The notes below the pieces were generated by a model, which was given only the letters and a program-made list of their open reading frames with translations, was not told the DNA's origin and did not search any database. A program made the translations under genes and the position numbers. Shown piece after piece: positions 1-9,087 of a DNA stretch of 36,175 nucleotides. The first letter of the stretch is position 1. Each line of letters starts with the position of its first letter. Source of the DNA: Limosilactobacillus kribbianus (GTDB lineage Bacteria; Bacillota; Bacilli; Lactobacillales; Lactobacillaceae); the NCBI RefSeq assembly GCF_026413145.1, contig NZ_JAOVYZ010000016.1, positions 1-36,175 on the forward strand, written 5' to 3'.

Positions 1-499
1 GCTTGACCTTGTAGTCCATTGGCAACTGTTCCAGCGTAACCGCCACCGTTACCAATCTGACCGGTCGTGCCAGTGCTCAATTGACCGTTGCCAGCAGTAT
101 TGCCGCTGTAGGTGCCATTACCAGTAACATTTCCATTGCTGGTGCCTTGTTCAGCTGTGGTGTTCTGGTTAGAACTCGTATTGCCATTAGCATTTTGATC
201 GTCATTAGTGGTTGACGAACCATTAGTAGTACTGTTAGTGCTTTGACCACTATTACTGTTCTGACCAGTACTTGCGGTATTACCACCATTGGTCGTCGAA
301 CCGTTATTACCGTTCTTCGTGTAGATAACAGTCGTGTTCGCGCCAGGATCGATTGGTGTAACCGTGCTATTCGTTGGCGTGTAACCATCAACGGATGGCA
401 CAGTCTGGTTTTCAGCGATCTTAGTTGGGTCGTTTGGATCATTCTGGTAGGTCTGGCCAGTGCCAATCTGCTTACCGTTTTGATCAACTGGAACAATCT

Positions 500-1103
500 G
501 ACCCAGCTTCTGATAGGAAACGGTCGTCGAGATGTTCTTCTGAACCGTTGGTTGGCCGGTAATTGTCTTTTGGGTGGTGTAGTAACCATCAACAACTGGT
601 ACCTGAACATCGCTGTACTTCTTCTGGCTCGGTGTCCAATCGGTGCCACTGATGACCTTTCCAGTGACCTTATCAACGGTGACAGTCCGCGTCCAGGTTG
701 AAGTCTGCACGTTATCGCCGGTTAAGGTTTCACCGTTTGGTCCAACAAAGTGAACCGTGTAGGTGTAATCCTTGCTATAAGTATCCTTGGCAGGCCACTT
801 AGGACCGTTTGGATCATTCGGGTTAATTGGTGTGCCTGGCTCATGCTGGTCGTTTGGACCAAGCTGGGCTGTGCCGTGTTTAACCGTAACGGTGTAGGTT
901 TGGTCAACGGACGGGTTGTTGTCGAAGTTCTGACCCGTCGTTGGATTAGTGATGTTCGTGACATCGTAACCCTTATTCTTCAGCTCAGTGATCGTCTTGG
1001 TTTGGTCATAGTTGATCGGTTGCCCACTCTTGCCAGTAACCGTGTCGGTTGTGATTGGGCTGCCGTCTGGGTCAACGTACGTGATAGTCACTTTCTCAGT
1101 GTC
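500..1103 (-). repeat. Mub-type repeat module C of the adhesin, on the wall-proximal side of the SQ stalk
   Basis: This module starts with VTITYVDPDGSPI, continues with INYDQTKTITEL and HFVGPNGET, and ends with PVVDGYYTTQKT and TTVSYQK. It resembles modules A and B but is more diverged. It is followed by a short QGxxI/PSVDGYTPTNSTVTP segment and then an Asn/Gly/Ser/Thr/Gln linker that reaches the window edge. Confidence 0.75.
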
Positions 1104-1118
1104 AGTGGTTGGAGTTTG

Positions 1119-3230
1119 CGAGCTTTGGCTACCCTGGCTTTCCGAACCTTGGCTTGTCTGGCTGCCCTGACTCTGCGAGCCTTGACCAGTCTGACTGCCC
1201 TGGCTTTGTGAACCCTGGCTAGTCTGACTACCCTGGCTTTCTGAGACCTGGCTAGTTTGACTACCTTGGCTCTGCGAGCCTTGGCTTGTCTGGCTGCCTT
1301 GACTTTGCGAACCTTGGCTCGTTTGACTGCCCTGGCTCTGCGAACCCTGACTCGTCTCACTGCCTTGACTCGTTTGGCTACCTTGACTCTGTGAACCCTG
1401 ACTCGTCTGGTTACCTTGGCTTTCTGAGCCTTGACTCGTCTGGCTACCCTGGCTCTCGGAACCTTGGCTCGTTTCACTGCCTTGGCTCTCTTGGCTCGTC
1501 TCACTACCTTGGCTTTCTGAGCCTTGACTCGTTTCACTGCCTTGACTCTGTGAGCCTTGGCTGGTTTGACTGCCTTGGCTTTCTGAGCCCTGGCTCGTCT
1601 GACTACCTTGACTCTGCGAACCTTGGCTAGTTTGACTGCCTTGGCTCTGTGAACCTTGGCTCGTCTGGCTGCCCTGGCTCTGCGAACCTTGACTCGTCTG
1701 ACTACCTTGACTCTGTGAGCCTTGGCTAGTTTGGCTGCCTTGGCTCTGCGAGCCCTGACTTGTCTCACTACCTTGGCTTTGTGAGCCCTGACTAGTTTGA
1801 CTGCCTTGACTCTGTGAGCCTTGACTTGTCTGACTACCTTGACTCTGTGAACCTTGGCTCGTCTGGCTGCCTTGACTCTCGGAGCCTTGACTCGTTTCAC
1901 TGCCTTGGCTTTCTGAACCCTGACTGGTCTGGCTACCTTGACTCTCGGAGCCTTGACTGGTCTGGCTACCCTGACTCTGTGAGCTTTGACTAGTCTCACT
2001 GCCTTGGATTTGCGATCCTTGGCTGGTTTGACTACCTTGGCTCTGCGATCCTTGGCTGGTTTGACTGCTTTGACTCTGCGAGCCCTGGCTTGTCTGACTG
2101 CTTTGACTTTGTGAGCCTTGGCTGGTCTGGCTGCCCTGGCTCTCGGAACCCTGACTGGTCTGACTGCCTTGACTCTGTGAGCCTTGGCTGGTTTGACTAC
2201 CTTGGCTTTGCGATCCTTGACTGGTCTGGCTGCCTTGACTCTCGGAACCCTGACTGGTCTGGCTGCTTTGACTCTGTGAGCCTTGGCTGGTCTGGCTGCC
2301 CTGGCTCTCGGAACCTTGACTGGTCTGGCTACCCTGGCTCTGTGAGCCTTGACTCGTTTCACTGCCTTGACTCTGCGAGCCCTGGCTTGTCTGACTGCCT
2401 TGACTTTCTGAGCCTTGACTGGTCTGACTGCCTTGGCTTTCTGAACCCTGACTCGTCTCGCTGCCTTGGCTTTCCGAACCTTGACTCGTCTGACTACCTT
2501 GGCTCTGCGATCCCTGGCTCGTCTGGCTACCTTGACTTTCTGAGCCTTGGCTAGTTTGACTACCTTGACTTTCCGAACCTTGACTCGTCTGACTACCTTG
2601 GCTCTGCGATCCTTGGCTGGTTTGACTGCTTTGACTCTGCGAGCCCTGGCTTGTCTGACTGCTTTGACTTTGTGAGCCTTGGCTGGTCTGGCTGCCCTGG
2701 CTCTCGGAACCTTGACTGGTCTGGCTACCCTGGCTCTGTGAGCCTTGACTCGTTTCACTGCCTTGACTCTCGGAACCCTGACTCGCCTGGCTACCTTGAC
2801 TCTCGGAGCCCTGACTTGTTTCACTGCCTTGGCTCTGTGAACCCTGGCTCGTCTGACTACCTTGACTCTGTGAGCCCTGACTCGTCTGGCTGCCTTGACT
2901 CTGCGAGCCTTGGCTGGTTTGACTACCTTGACTTTCTGAGCCCTGACTCGTCTGGCTGCCTTGGCTTTCCGAACCTTGACTCGTTTGGCTGCCTTGACTC
3001 TCCGAACCTTGACTCGTTTCACTGCCTTGACTCTTGGAACCCTGACTGGTCTGGCTACCCTGACTCTGTGAGCCTTGGCTGGTCTGGCTGCCCTGGCTCT
3101 CGGAACCTTGACTCGTTTGGCTGCCTTGGCTCTGTGAGCCCTGGCTTGTTTGGCTGCCTTGGCTTTCGGAGCCTTGACTCGTTTGGCTACCTTGACTTTC
3201 TGAACCCTGACTCGTCTGACTACCTTGACT
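1119..3230 (-). repeat. Ser-Gln stalk: about 64 tandem 33-bp units encoding SQGSQTSQGSE-type repeats
   Basis: The adhesin frame here is an almost perfect 11-residue tandem repeat, consensus S-Q-G-S-(Q/E)-T-S-Q-G-S-(E/Q). The span of 2,112 bases equals 64 units of 33 bp, although at least one unit near 1480-1500 is shortened. Synonymous codons vary freely (TCA, TCG, AGC, AGT; CAA, CAG), so most copies are old, but some blocks are recently duplicated. Ser/Thr-rich low-complexity stretches in such proteins act as extended stalks and are often O-glycosylated; glycosylation is inference, and no accessory SecA2/SecY2 or glycosyltransferase gene is in the window. The repeat opens long false reading frames on both strands. 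Confidence 0.95.
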
Positions 3231-3239
3231 TGCAGGAGC

Positions 3240-3806
3240 CTTCTGGTAGTTGACCGTTGTTTCGATGTCATTCATCGTGACTGGCTGGGAGGCGACGTAT
3301 GACTTATCTGGAACGTAGCCCTCAATCGTTGGTGTGGCGACTGAATCGTAATTAGTCTTGCTTGGCGTCCAATCCGTGTCGTATTGACCGTGGACAACCT
3401 GCTTGGTGACTGGATCCCAAGTCAGTGTCCGGCTCCAGGTTGCCGTTTGGACATTGTCCGCTGGCGTCTGGTCGCCCGCTCCAGCATAATGGATGGTTGC
3501 CTTTACCTGCTTCTGATACTGGCTCGGGTCAACCTCCTTATTCGGGTGCTGCGGATTGACCGGACTGTCATTGTGCTTCAACGTTACGATGAAGACCTGA
3601 TCGCTCTGGTCATTAGCATCGAAGTACTGTGGCTGGCCTTCGAAGTCGAAATCATTGTTGACCAGGATGTAACCCTGGTCCCGCAGCTGCTTGATCGTCT
3701 GGGCCGTGCTGTAATTGATCCGGGTGTTCGGCTTACCCGTCAGCTTGCCGGAATTCGTGATCTCCTCATTGTGATTGTCTTGGTCGAGGTAGCGAATCTC
3801 CGCGTT
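3240..3806 (-). repeat. Mub-type repeat module B of the adhesin, directly before the SQ stalk
   Basis: The module runs from AEIRYLDQDNHNEE through RINYST, GYILVNNDFDF and TIHYAGAGDQTP to the closing TIEGYVPDKSY and TTVNYQKAPA, after which the SQ repeats begin at once. It parallels module A in order and motif content. Its placement directly against the stalk suggests modules A and B form a binding head held away from the wall. Confidence 0.8.
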
Positions 3807-3831
3807 TTGATCCTGCGTCATCGGGTCCTTG

Positions 3832-4361
3832 ACCTGCCGGTAGGTTACCGTGTATTTCCGGTTCGGACTGGTGGCGTTAACCGTATCACCACCGACATAG
3901 TAAGCGTCCGGAACGTAGCCCGTCACCGCTGGCGTGCCGATAACTTGGTAGGTCTGCTCGGCTGGCTGCCAACCATTGTCCTTGATTACCTGGTTGTTCG
4001 TCTGGTCAACCACTACCGTGTGGTTAAATTCAACACTCGTGGTGCTGTCTTTTGGCGTCTGCTCACCCGCGCCGACGTAGTGAACCGTTTGCGTCCCTTT
4101 TTGCGTGGCCTGGGTGATCGTCTTGGTGCCGTGCTTCAGGATGACCTGGAAGACCTGCTCAACCTTTGGATTATTGTCAAAGGTGGCCATTCCGGCTGGG
4201 AAGCCGTCATTAACCAGGACATAGCCCTGCTTCTCAAGCGTTGCCAGCTGATCCTTCGTGCTGTAATTAATCAGCTCGCCGTCGTTGCCGCTGAGTTCCG
4301 CGGACTGAGCCAGGACCGCATTATGGTTGTCCTGATCCAGGTAAACAACGTGGGCACTCTC
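3832..4361 (-). repeat. Mub-type repeat module A of the adhesin
   Basis: The module begins with HVVYLDQDNHN, continues through LINYSTKDQL and GYVLVNDGFP, and ends with a TYQVIGTPAVTGYVPD-like segment and KYTVTYRQ. This two-part layout (a B2-like half followed by a YVGAGEQTP half) is typical of lactobacillar mucus-binding repeats. It is closely similar to the next module (3240-3806): both share YLDQDNHN, INYST and GY(V/I)LVN. A partial related module (KYIYGDTG ... TSPTIDGY) lies just before it at about 4365-4680. Confidence 0.8.
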
Positions 4362-6557
4362 CTTGGCCGGCGCCTTCGTGTAGAAGACAACCTCCGTTTC
4401 GTTCGGCGTCTCGTGGGTGATGTTACCCATTGCCGGCACGGTCGCTTCGGAGGCCGTGTAGCCGTCAATCGTCGGGGAAGTTACCGCCGCAAAGCTGTCG
4501 TCCTTCGGCGTGTCCCAGCTATCTTTATCCGTGACCAGGTCGTGGTTACCGGTGAAGGTCAGCGTTTGGACGCTATCGGCCGCGGCGGTCTTGCCGGTGT
4601 CACCATAGATGTACTTCACCGTCCGCTTGACCGTGGCGGTGAGCGGTTGGGTCGTGTGCTTCAGGTAAATGTAGTAGGTGTTGCCGGCATTGTGATTGTC
4701 GCCGGTGGTGTAGGTATAGGTCTTATTGAACTGGTAGGCGTTGGCCGCCTTGTTCAGCGGATCATTCGGGTCGTAAAGGTAGTGGGCTCCGTAAACGTAG
4801 TAACGCACGATCGTTTCGGGATCTTGGCCCTCAGGGAAGGTAAAGGCAGAGCCGTAGTGACCATCGTTGGTGGCCTTGGTTTCGAGGACCTTGTAGCCAT
4901 TCACGCCCTTAGGATCCTTGGTGTCCGCATCGAGCAGGACAACCGAGCCTTTTTCGGCATCCCCCTGGTAGAAGATGTAGATATTACCAATCTGACTTTG
5001 CTGACTAGGGTAAGTAACATCGATTGATTTTGTTCCATCGGCCAAAGCCAAGGCCTGGTCATTAGCACCTAATGTAATCGTCCGGCCATTATTTAGCGTA
5101 ATAACATTGCCACTTTGCTTGAGGGAGTTGACCAAGTGATAATGACTGAACTCACTGGTAGCCGGCAAGGTAATCGTTTGCTTGGTACTCGGATCAGCAT
5201 AGGTCGTCTGAACCGCTTCTTCGTTGCTAATCGGGAGACCGGTGTCGTAGTTAATGTAGTGAATGTTGAGACCGGCTTGGTCAGAAACAGAGCTTTCATC
5301 AGTAATAAAACTAGCAGTGGCACTGTAAGGCAATTCGTCTTCTGGATTATTGACAGCAGTCATGGTTTCTTTAACTGAAGAATAAGGTTTCCCAGTTGAC
5401 GAATTAAATTTATAGTTAAAGTTAATTCCTACGGTAGTTCCAATAGGAAGTCCTTTAAAAACTCCGTTATAGTACTCCTTAGTCTTGTTAATTAATGCTT
5501 GCTTATCATTAGCAAATGTAATTGTTTCCGATGAGTCTGCTAATGATTGATAATCATCGTCAGTTAATTTAAATTCCGTTGCTGGGACATGAAAGACCAC
5601 ATTATATCCAACAAGTTTATTCCCATCATATTGCGCCGAATAAGCAAAACCACCATTAGTAAATCGACCATCATTATCCATTAATGTATCAATTGCAGAT
5701 AGTGATAAGCCATTCTTACTAGAAGTATCTAAACACACAATATTTCCAAGTTCAGAAGCATCATGTGCAAGATGAATTTCTTCATTTACTAATTGGCCAT
5801 CACTATTAACCGGAAAAAACTGTATCCCAATATTCGGAGTCATACTGGCAATTTGATCAAGATTTTCCCCGGTTACTTGATAATAAAATTTGTATATTTT
5901 CTGCTGGTTTATCGTTCCTTGTTGGCCTTTACTTGATTGCAATTTAGTAAAAGAAGTAGTTGGAACAATATGTCGATAATTATAATCAGCTAATATTCCA
6001 AATGTATTATATGAACCTTCAGCCATATGGGAAGCTGGAAGTGCGGATAACGCTTGATAATTATCCCGTGAAATGTTTATCGGATAATTAGCTAATGAAT
6101 TGTTGCTATCATCCGTTAATGCAACTTTTTCATTATAAATAATGTTCCCACTCCGTACTGGTGTAAATGTACTTTTAGGTGTCTGCCAGTTAAATACAAA
6201 TTTATCCGATGCAGTCGCAAAATTAAATGTCGCCGTACCAACACTTGATGAGTCCTTATTGATGTCAACTGAAAGAACAAATTTATTTGCTGATGATTGG
6301 TTTGCATATAGAGTCCCAATTATAACACCATTCTTGTCAGTAACATCACACACTCCACCGCTTACAAGGTAAAGGTATTTATTATTTGAACTACTATAAT
6401 TAATATTAGCCAGATTAATAATATTGCCAGATTTTAGATACTTGGAATCAACCTTAAAGCTTCCCTTAATACCTAAGTGCGTATACTGGCTAGCTGTTAG
6501 ATTTAAGGAAGACAAATCTTTGTCCTCATTTTGAAAATTAATTTTCACATTATCCGC

Positions 6558-7052
6558 TCAAACAGTTTGTGCTTGCTGCTGGCTTTGATTATCAGCCAAA
6601 CTAACAGCACTATTATTTGCGGTCGAACTATTAGCCTTCTGCGCATTACTCTCAGCCGCGGAGCTCTCCGCTACCGGAGTTGCACTCGTGCTAGGCGCCG
6701 CGCTAGCAGCATCATCAGTCCCCGAACTAACCGCCGCTTGGCTCGCCGGCGCTGAACTAACACTCGGCGTGGCTGTTGATGCCGCAGCGCTGTTGCTGCC
6801 TTGCCCCAGCACCACGCTCTGGCCGCTTTCGACATTGGCGGCGGCGCTAGTTGGCGTGACGTTGGCGCCCGTATTGTCGTTGCTATTCGTTGCCGGCGTC
6901 GCATCCGCGTAGACCGGCGTATTGGCGCCAAAATACAGGGTCGTTCCCAGTAAAACCGAGGTCACGCCAATCCCCAATTTCCGCAAACCATAGTGTGGAA
7001 CCCGGTGAGAGTGCATGACTTTCTTTAAATAGTCATTATTTTTTGAAACCAT
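6558..7052 (-). CDS. N-terminal fragment of the adhesin (signal peptide plus Ser/Ala/Thr-rich linker)
   Basis: This 164-residue piece is what ribosomes would make if the TGA at codon 165 terminates translation. It has the YSIRK-type export signal and a low-complexity Ser/Thr/Ala/Gln linker ending QQQAQTV. It contains no anchoring or binding domain, so on its own it would be exported and released. It is best read as the start of the larger adhesin and not as an independent gene. Confidence 0.75.
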   Translation of the reverse strand: MVSKNNDYLKKVMHSHRVPHYGLRKLGIGVTSVLLGTTLYFGANTPVYADATPATNSNDNTGANVTPTSAAANVESGQSVVLGQGSNSAAASTATPSVSSAPASQAAVSSGTDDAASAAPSTSATPVAESSAAESNAQKANSSTANNSAVSLADNQSQQQAQTV

Positions 7053-7325
7053 CTTCCCAACTCCCCTCAAATTTTCAATTATCACTAATAATTGACCACA
7101 AACCTAATATAATTAAATTCATAGTTTTCAGGTCCATTTTAGAAAAAAATAGCAAGTTTTTCGATCACTAAATTTATAATAGTTTGGGCGCTAAAAATGC
7201 ACGATTCGGACTAAATTCGCGCTGGGAAGCGTTTCTGTCATGCTGGCCGAAACGCCGGCCCGGCACCAATTAGTTCCAACTGATATGGTTTTTCCGTCAT
7301 ACGTCTGCCGTTCACCAGATAACAA
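7053..7325 (-). promoter_or_regulatory. A+T-rich upstream region of the adhesin
   Basis: No gene is visible here. The 100-150 bases nearest the adhesin start are very A+T-rich and include an inverted repeat CAATTAT-N5-ATAATTG at 7076-7094, just upstream of the ribosome binding site, which could be an operator. A TATATT/TATTAG-like -10 may lie near 7105-7115, but no convincing -35 was found. The rest (about 7200-7325) looks like ordinary non-coding sequence. Confidence 0.45.
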
Positions 7326-7361
7326 AAGCAGCGCTCACCCAAATCCTGGTAAGCGCTGCTT
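7326..7361 (-). terminator. Terminator after the cytochrome b5-like gene
   Basis: A perfect 10-bp stem (AAGCAGCGCT / AGCGCTGCTT) with a 16-base loop is followed on the minus strand by TTTTGTT. It closes the cytochrome b5-like unit that ends at 7426. Confidence 0.85.
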
Positions 7362-7425
7362 AAAACTATTCAATTGACCTTATCAATGGGAAATTGCCCG
7401 ATGAGCGTTCATCAGACAGTATTTT

Positions 7426-7665
7426 CTATTCCGCGAGCTTGCCGACAACCGGCAGACCCTTCAGTACTTTTTCACCGTGGGGCGACTTTTCGACCAGGAC
7501 CGCGGTCAGGTCGCGGCCGGCCAGGTTGCCGTGGTGCTTGCCACCCCGCCAAGCGGGTTTAGCGGACACGTCATAAACCGTCCCCTTGATCGCCACGTAG
7601 GCTGGTTGGCCGTTTTGCCCGTCGTACTTGGCTAACTCTTTCTTGGTAAATACTTGTTCTGTCAT
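7426..7665 (-). CDS. Cytochrome b5-like heme/steroid-binding domain protein
   Basis: The 79-residue protein begins MTEQVFTKKELAKYDGQNG and contains AYVAIKGTVYDVSAKPAWRGG, the characteristic start of cytochrome b5-like domains. ATG at 7663-7665 follows an AAAGGAGGG ribosome binding site, so upstream in-frame codons are not used. The usual HPGG heme motif is not present; the matching stretch reads WRGGKHHG, in which His residues could still act as ligands. Proteins of this size are common in Firmicutes and have no proven role. There is no membrane segment, so it is probably cytoplasmic. It stands alone between two terminators or promoters. Confidence 0.85.
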   Translation of the reverse strand: MTEQVFTKKELAKYDGQNGQPAYVAIKGTVYDVSAKPAWRGGKHHGNLAGRDLTAVLVEKSPHGEKVLKGLPVVGKLAE

Positions 7666-7750
7666 TTTGGCCCTCCTTTGGTTTGTGCTGACTTCAGCAT
7701 ACCATCTCACCGGCAAGAAAGGGCCCTTTGCCGGCTTTATTAAGCAAAAC

Positions 7751-8455
7751 TTACTGATTGTCCTTGGCAAACACCAGGTGGACGCCGCCGTCACCAAGCG
7801 GCTCGGCCCGGACGAGCTGGAAGCGCTGGTCGACGAAGGCCTGCTTAGTGTCGAAGGTGCCCTTCTTCGTTGCGTCGCCGCTGATGTACGGGGCGACCAC
7901 CAGGGAAATTTCGTCGACCAGGCCGGCCTTGAGAAAGGCCCCGTTGATCAGGGCACCACCGCCAAGCACCATCTTTTCGATGCCAAAGCGTTGCCGCAGC
8001 TTGACCAGGGCCTGCTCAAAGTCAATCTGCTCATCCCCGCAGACCAGGTACGGGATCGCCATTGACCGCAAAAACGCCAGGTAGCGCTTGTCGGCCAGCT
8101 TGGTCACCACCTCGATCGCCCGGCTCTTCTTGCCGGCATAATCGAAGTAGTTCTTCTCCCAGCCGGCACGGCCACGGCGGTCAAAGCTGACGTCCCAGGT
8201 CGTGGCCTGCAGATTTTCCGGTGACCAGTCGGTGTAGTTAATCCCGGTCGGGTCGTACTGGCTGAGGTCGACCTTCCCCGGTGCCGCGTACATGACGATT
8301 GTGTTGGTACCGTTCGCGTTGGTGTTGCTCAGCTGAAAGAGGATGTCGTCATAAAAGTCCCCCGAGGCCTTGTCACCCGGCAGGCCATCCCAGTCGCCAT
8401 CAATCTTGCCGTCAATCGACTGATACATGTGAATGATTACCTTTGCCCGTTCCAT
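7751..8455 (-). CDS. Dihydrofolate reductase/RibD C-terminal-like reductase
   Basis: The 234-residue protein opens with VIIHMYQSIDGKIDG, the first strand and substrate loop of the RibD_C/DHFR fold, and has a late MVLGGGALINGAFL glycine-rich segment that binds NADPH in this family. The end (GVHLVFAKDNQ) matches the usual final strand. ATG at 8453-8455 follows AGGGGGA. Members reduce pterin- or ribosylaminopyrimidine-like substrates with NADPH; many stand-alone copies have unknown substrates, and no riboflavin genes are nearby. It has its own extended -10 promoter. Confidence 0.85.
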   Translation of the reverse strand: MERAKVIIHMYQSIDGKIDGDWDGLPGDKASGDFYDDILFQLSNTNANGTNTIVMYAAPGKVDLSQYDPTGINYTDWSPENLQATTWDVSFDRRGRAGWEKNYFDYAGKKSRAIEVVTKLADKRYLAFLRSMAIPYLVCGDEQIDFEQALVKLRQRFGIEKMVLGGGALINGAFLKAGLVDEISLVVAPYISGDATKKGTFDTKQAFVDQRFQLVRAEPLGDGGVHLVFAKDNQ

Positions 8456-8479
8456 TGTTTAGTCCCCCTATCTGACTGT

Positions 8480-8485
8480 ATTATA
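8480..8485 (-). promoter_or_regulatory. Extended -10 promoter of the RibD-like gene
   Basis: On the minus strand the sequence reads TTGGTATAAT, a TGnTATAAT extended -10 box, 24 bases before the start codon at 8455. No good -35 hexamer lies at the right distance. It directly follows the terminator of the upstream HesB-like gene. Confidence 0.65.
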
Positions 8486-8487
8486 CC

Positions 8488-8522
8488 AAAACGGCCGCCC
8501 TCCACTTGGAAGGCGGCGCGTT
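8488..8522 (-). terminator. Terminator after the HesB-like gene
   Basis: On the minus strand a GC-rich stem (about CCGCCTTCC / GGAGGGCGG plus flanking CG pairs) with an AAGT loop is followed by CGTTTTGG. It starts within two bases of the HesB-like stop codon. Confidence 0.75.
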
Positions 8523-8523
8523 T

Positions 8524-8922
8524 CTAGCAGTCGTGGGTTCCCTTATATTCAGTGGCGACCGGTTCGGTCAGGTCAACGACTTCCAGGTTTTCGGTCAGGG
8601 TCCCCTTCGTCGGGCTGACCAGCGGCATGGTGAAGTACTTCGGGTTAAAGCGGACCTCCATCTGGTTTTCAAACTGGATGTTGGCGTAGGGTTCACTCTT
8701 AATCCAGACGTCGCCGATGTTGGAGGCGACCCGCTCGTCGAAGTCATGCAGGTCGGCGTTCTGGTTGACGAAAATCAGCCGGCAGTTGGCGTCCAGGCTG
8801 CAGTTGCCGATGGCGGAAAAGGGCCCCACCCCGTCGTCAAAGTCCAGGACGATCTTCTTCCCCGGGCGCAGGTACTTGGCGATCCGTTGCTTCGCCTCCG
8901 CAGTAAAGGTTAATTGCTTCAT
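8524..8922 (-). CDS. HesB/IscA-like iron-sulfur cluster biosynthesis family protein
   Basis: The 132-residue protein begins MKQLTFTAEAKQRIAKYL and has KIVLDFDDGVGPFS in the centre, as in the Fe-S_biosyn fold of lactobacilli. ATG at 8920-8922 is preceded by AGGAGGAAGCGCTG. Classic A-type carriers have three conserved cysteines (one central and a C-terminal CGC); here only two cysteines are visible (NCS in the middle and the very last residue), so direct cluster binding is uncertain. It lies before the RibD-like gene on the same strand but has its own terminator. Confidence 0.75.
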   Translation of the reverse strand: MKQLTFTAEAKQRIAKYLRPGKKIVLDFDDGVGPFSAIGNCSLDANCRLIFVNQNADLHDFDERVASNIGDVWIKSEPYANIQFENQMEVRFNPKYFTMPLVSPTKGTLTENLEVVDLTEPVATEYKGTHDC

Positions 8923-9087
8923 CAGCGCTTCCTCCTCGTATCTTACTAATTGTTAGTTTACGCTTTTAACGAGAAAAACAAACTAATCTGCTCAGGCGGC
9001 AAATGTGCCTTTTCTCCTTGTGAATTTCGTTCTATACTTTGGGCAAAGGATGCGGGCACGCTAAAAAGACTAAAGGGGAAGAGCATT

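Larger units (their letters stand above)
1..7052 (-). pseudogene. Giant YSIRK-type mucus-binding (Mub/MucBP) surface adhesin, interrupted by an in-frame TGA and cut by the left edge
   Basis: A single minus-strand frame is open from 7052 to base 1 except for TGA at 6558-6560. ATG at 7050-7052 follows a GAGGGGAG ribosome binding site. Residues 1-49 are a signal peptide with a YSIRK-like motif (YGLRKLGIG, about 21-29) and a cut site after VYA. Next come a Ser/Ala/Thr-rich linker, the stop at codon 165, an A+T-rich unique region (about 166-565), MucBP-like and Mub B1/B2-like modules (about 600-1270), an SQ-repeat stalk (about 1275-1978), a further Mub-type module (about 1985-2185) and an Asn/Gly/Ser/Thr linker reaching the edge. 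Such proteins are sortase-anchored and bind mucin or host glycans; the LPxTG end lies outside the window. At least 2,350 codons are visible. If the TGA is real, only a short secreted peptide is made from this start. A sequencing error cannot be excluded. Confidence 0.85.

Noticed and set aside
1119-3230. CRISPR array or minisatellite of non-coding type
   Set aside because: The 33-bp periodicity is coding and in frame with the adhesin, with synonymous variation and no spacers.
1088-3271. A 727-codon Lys/Arg-rich minus-strand frame across the SQ array
   Set aside because: It is the shifted reading of the 33-bp SQ repeat. A tandem repeat without stops in one frame easily stays open in others; there is no ribosome binding site, and the adhesin frame explains the DNA.
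3384-5027. A 547-codon plus-strand frame antisense to the adhesin
   Set aside because: It overlaps conserved Mub modules on the other strand, lacks a ribosome binding site and shows no recognisable domain. It is a shadow of a GC-rich coding region.
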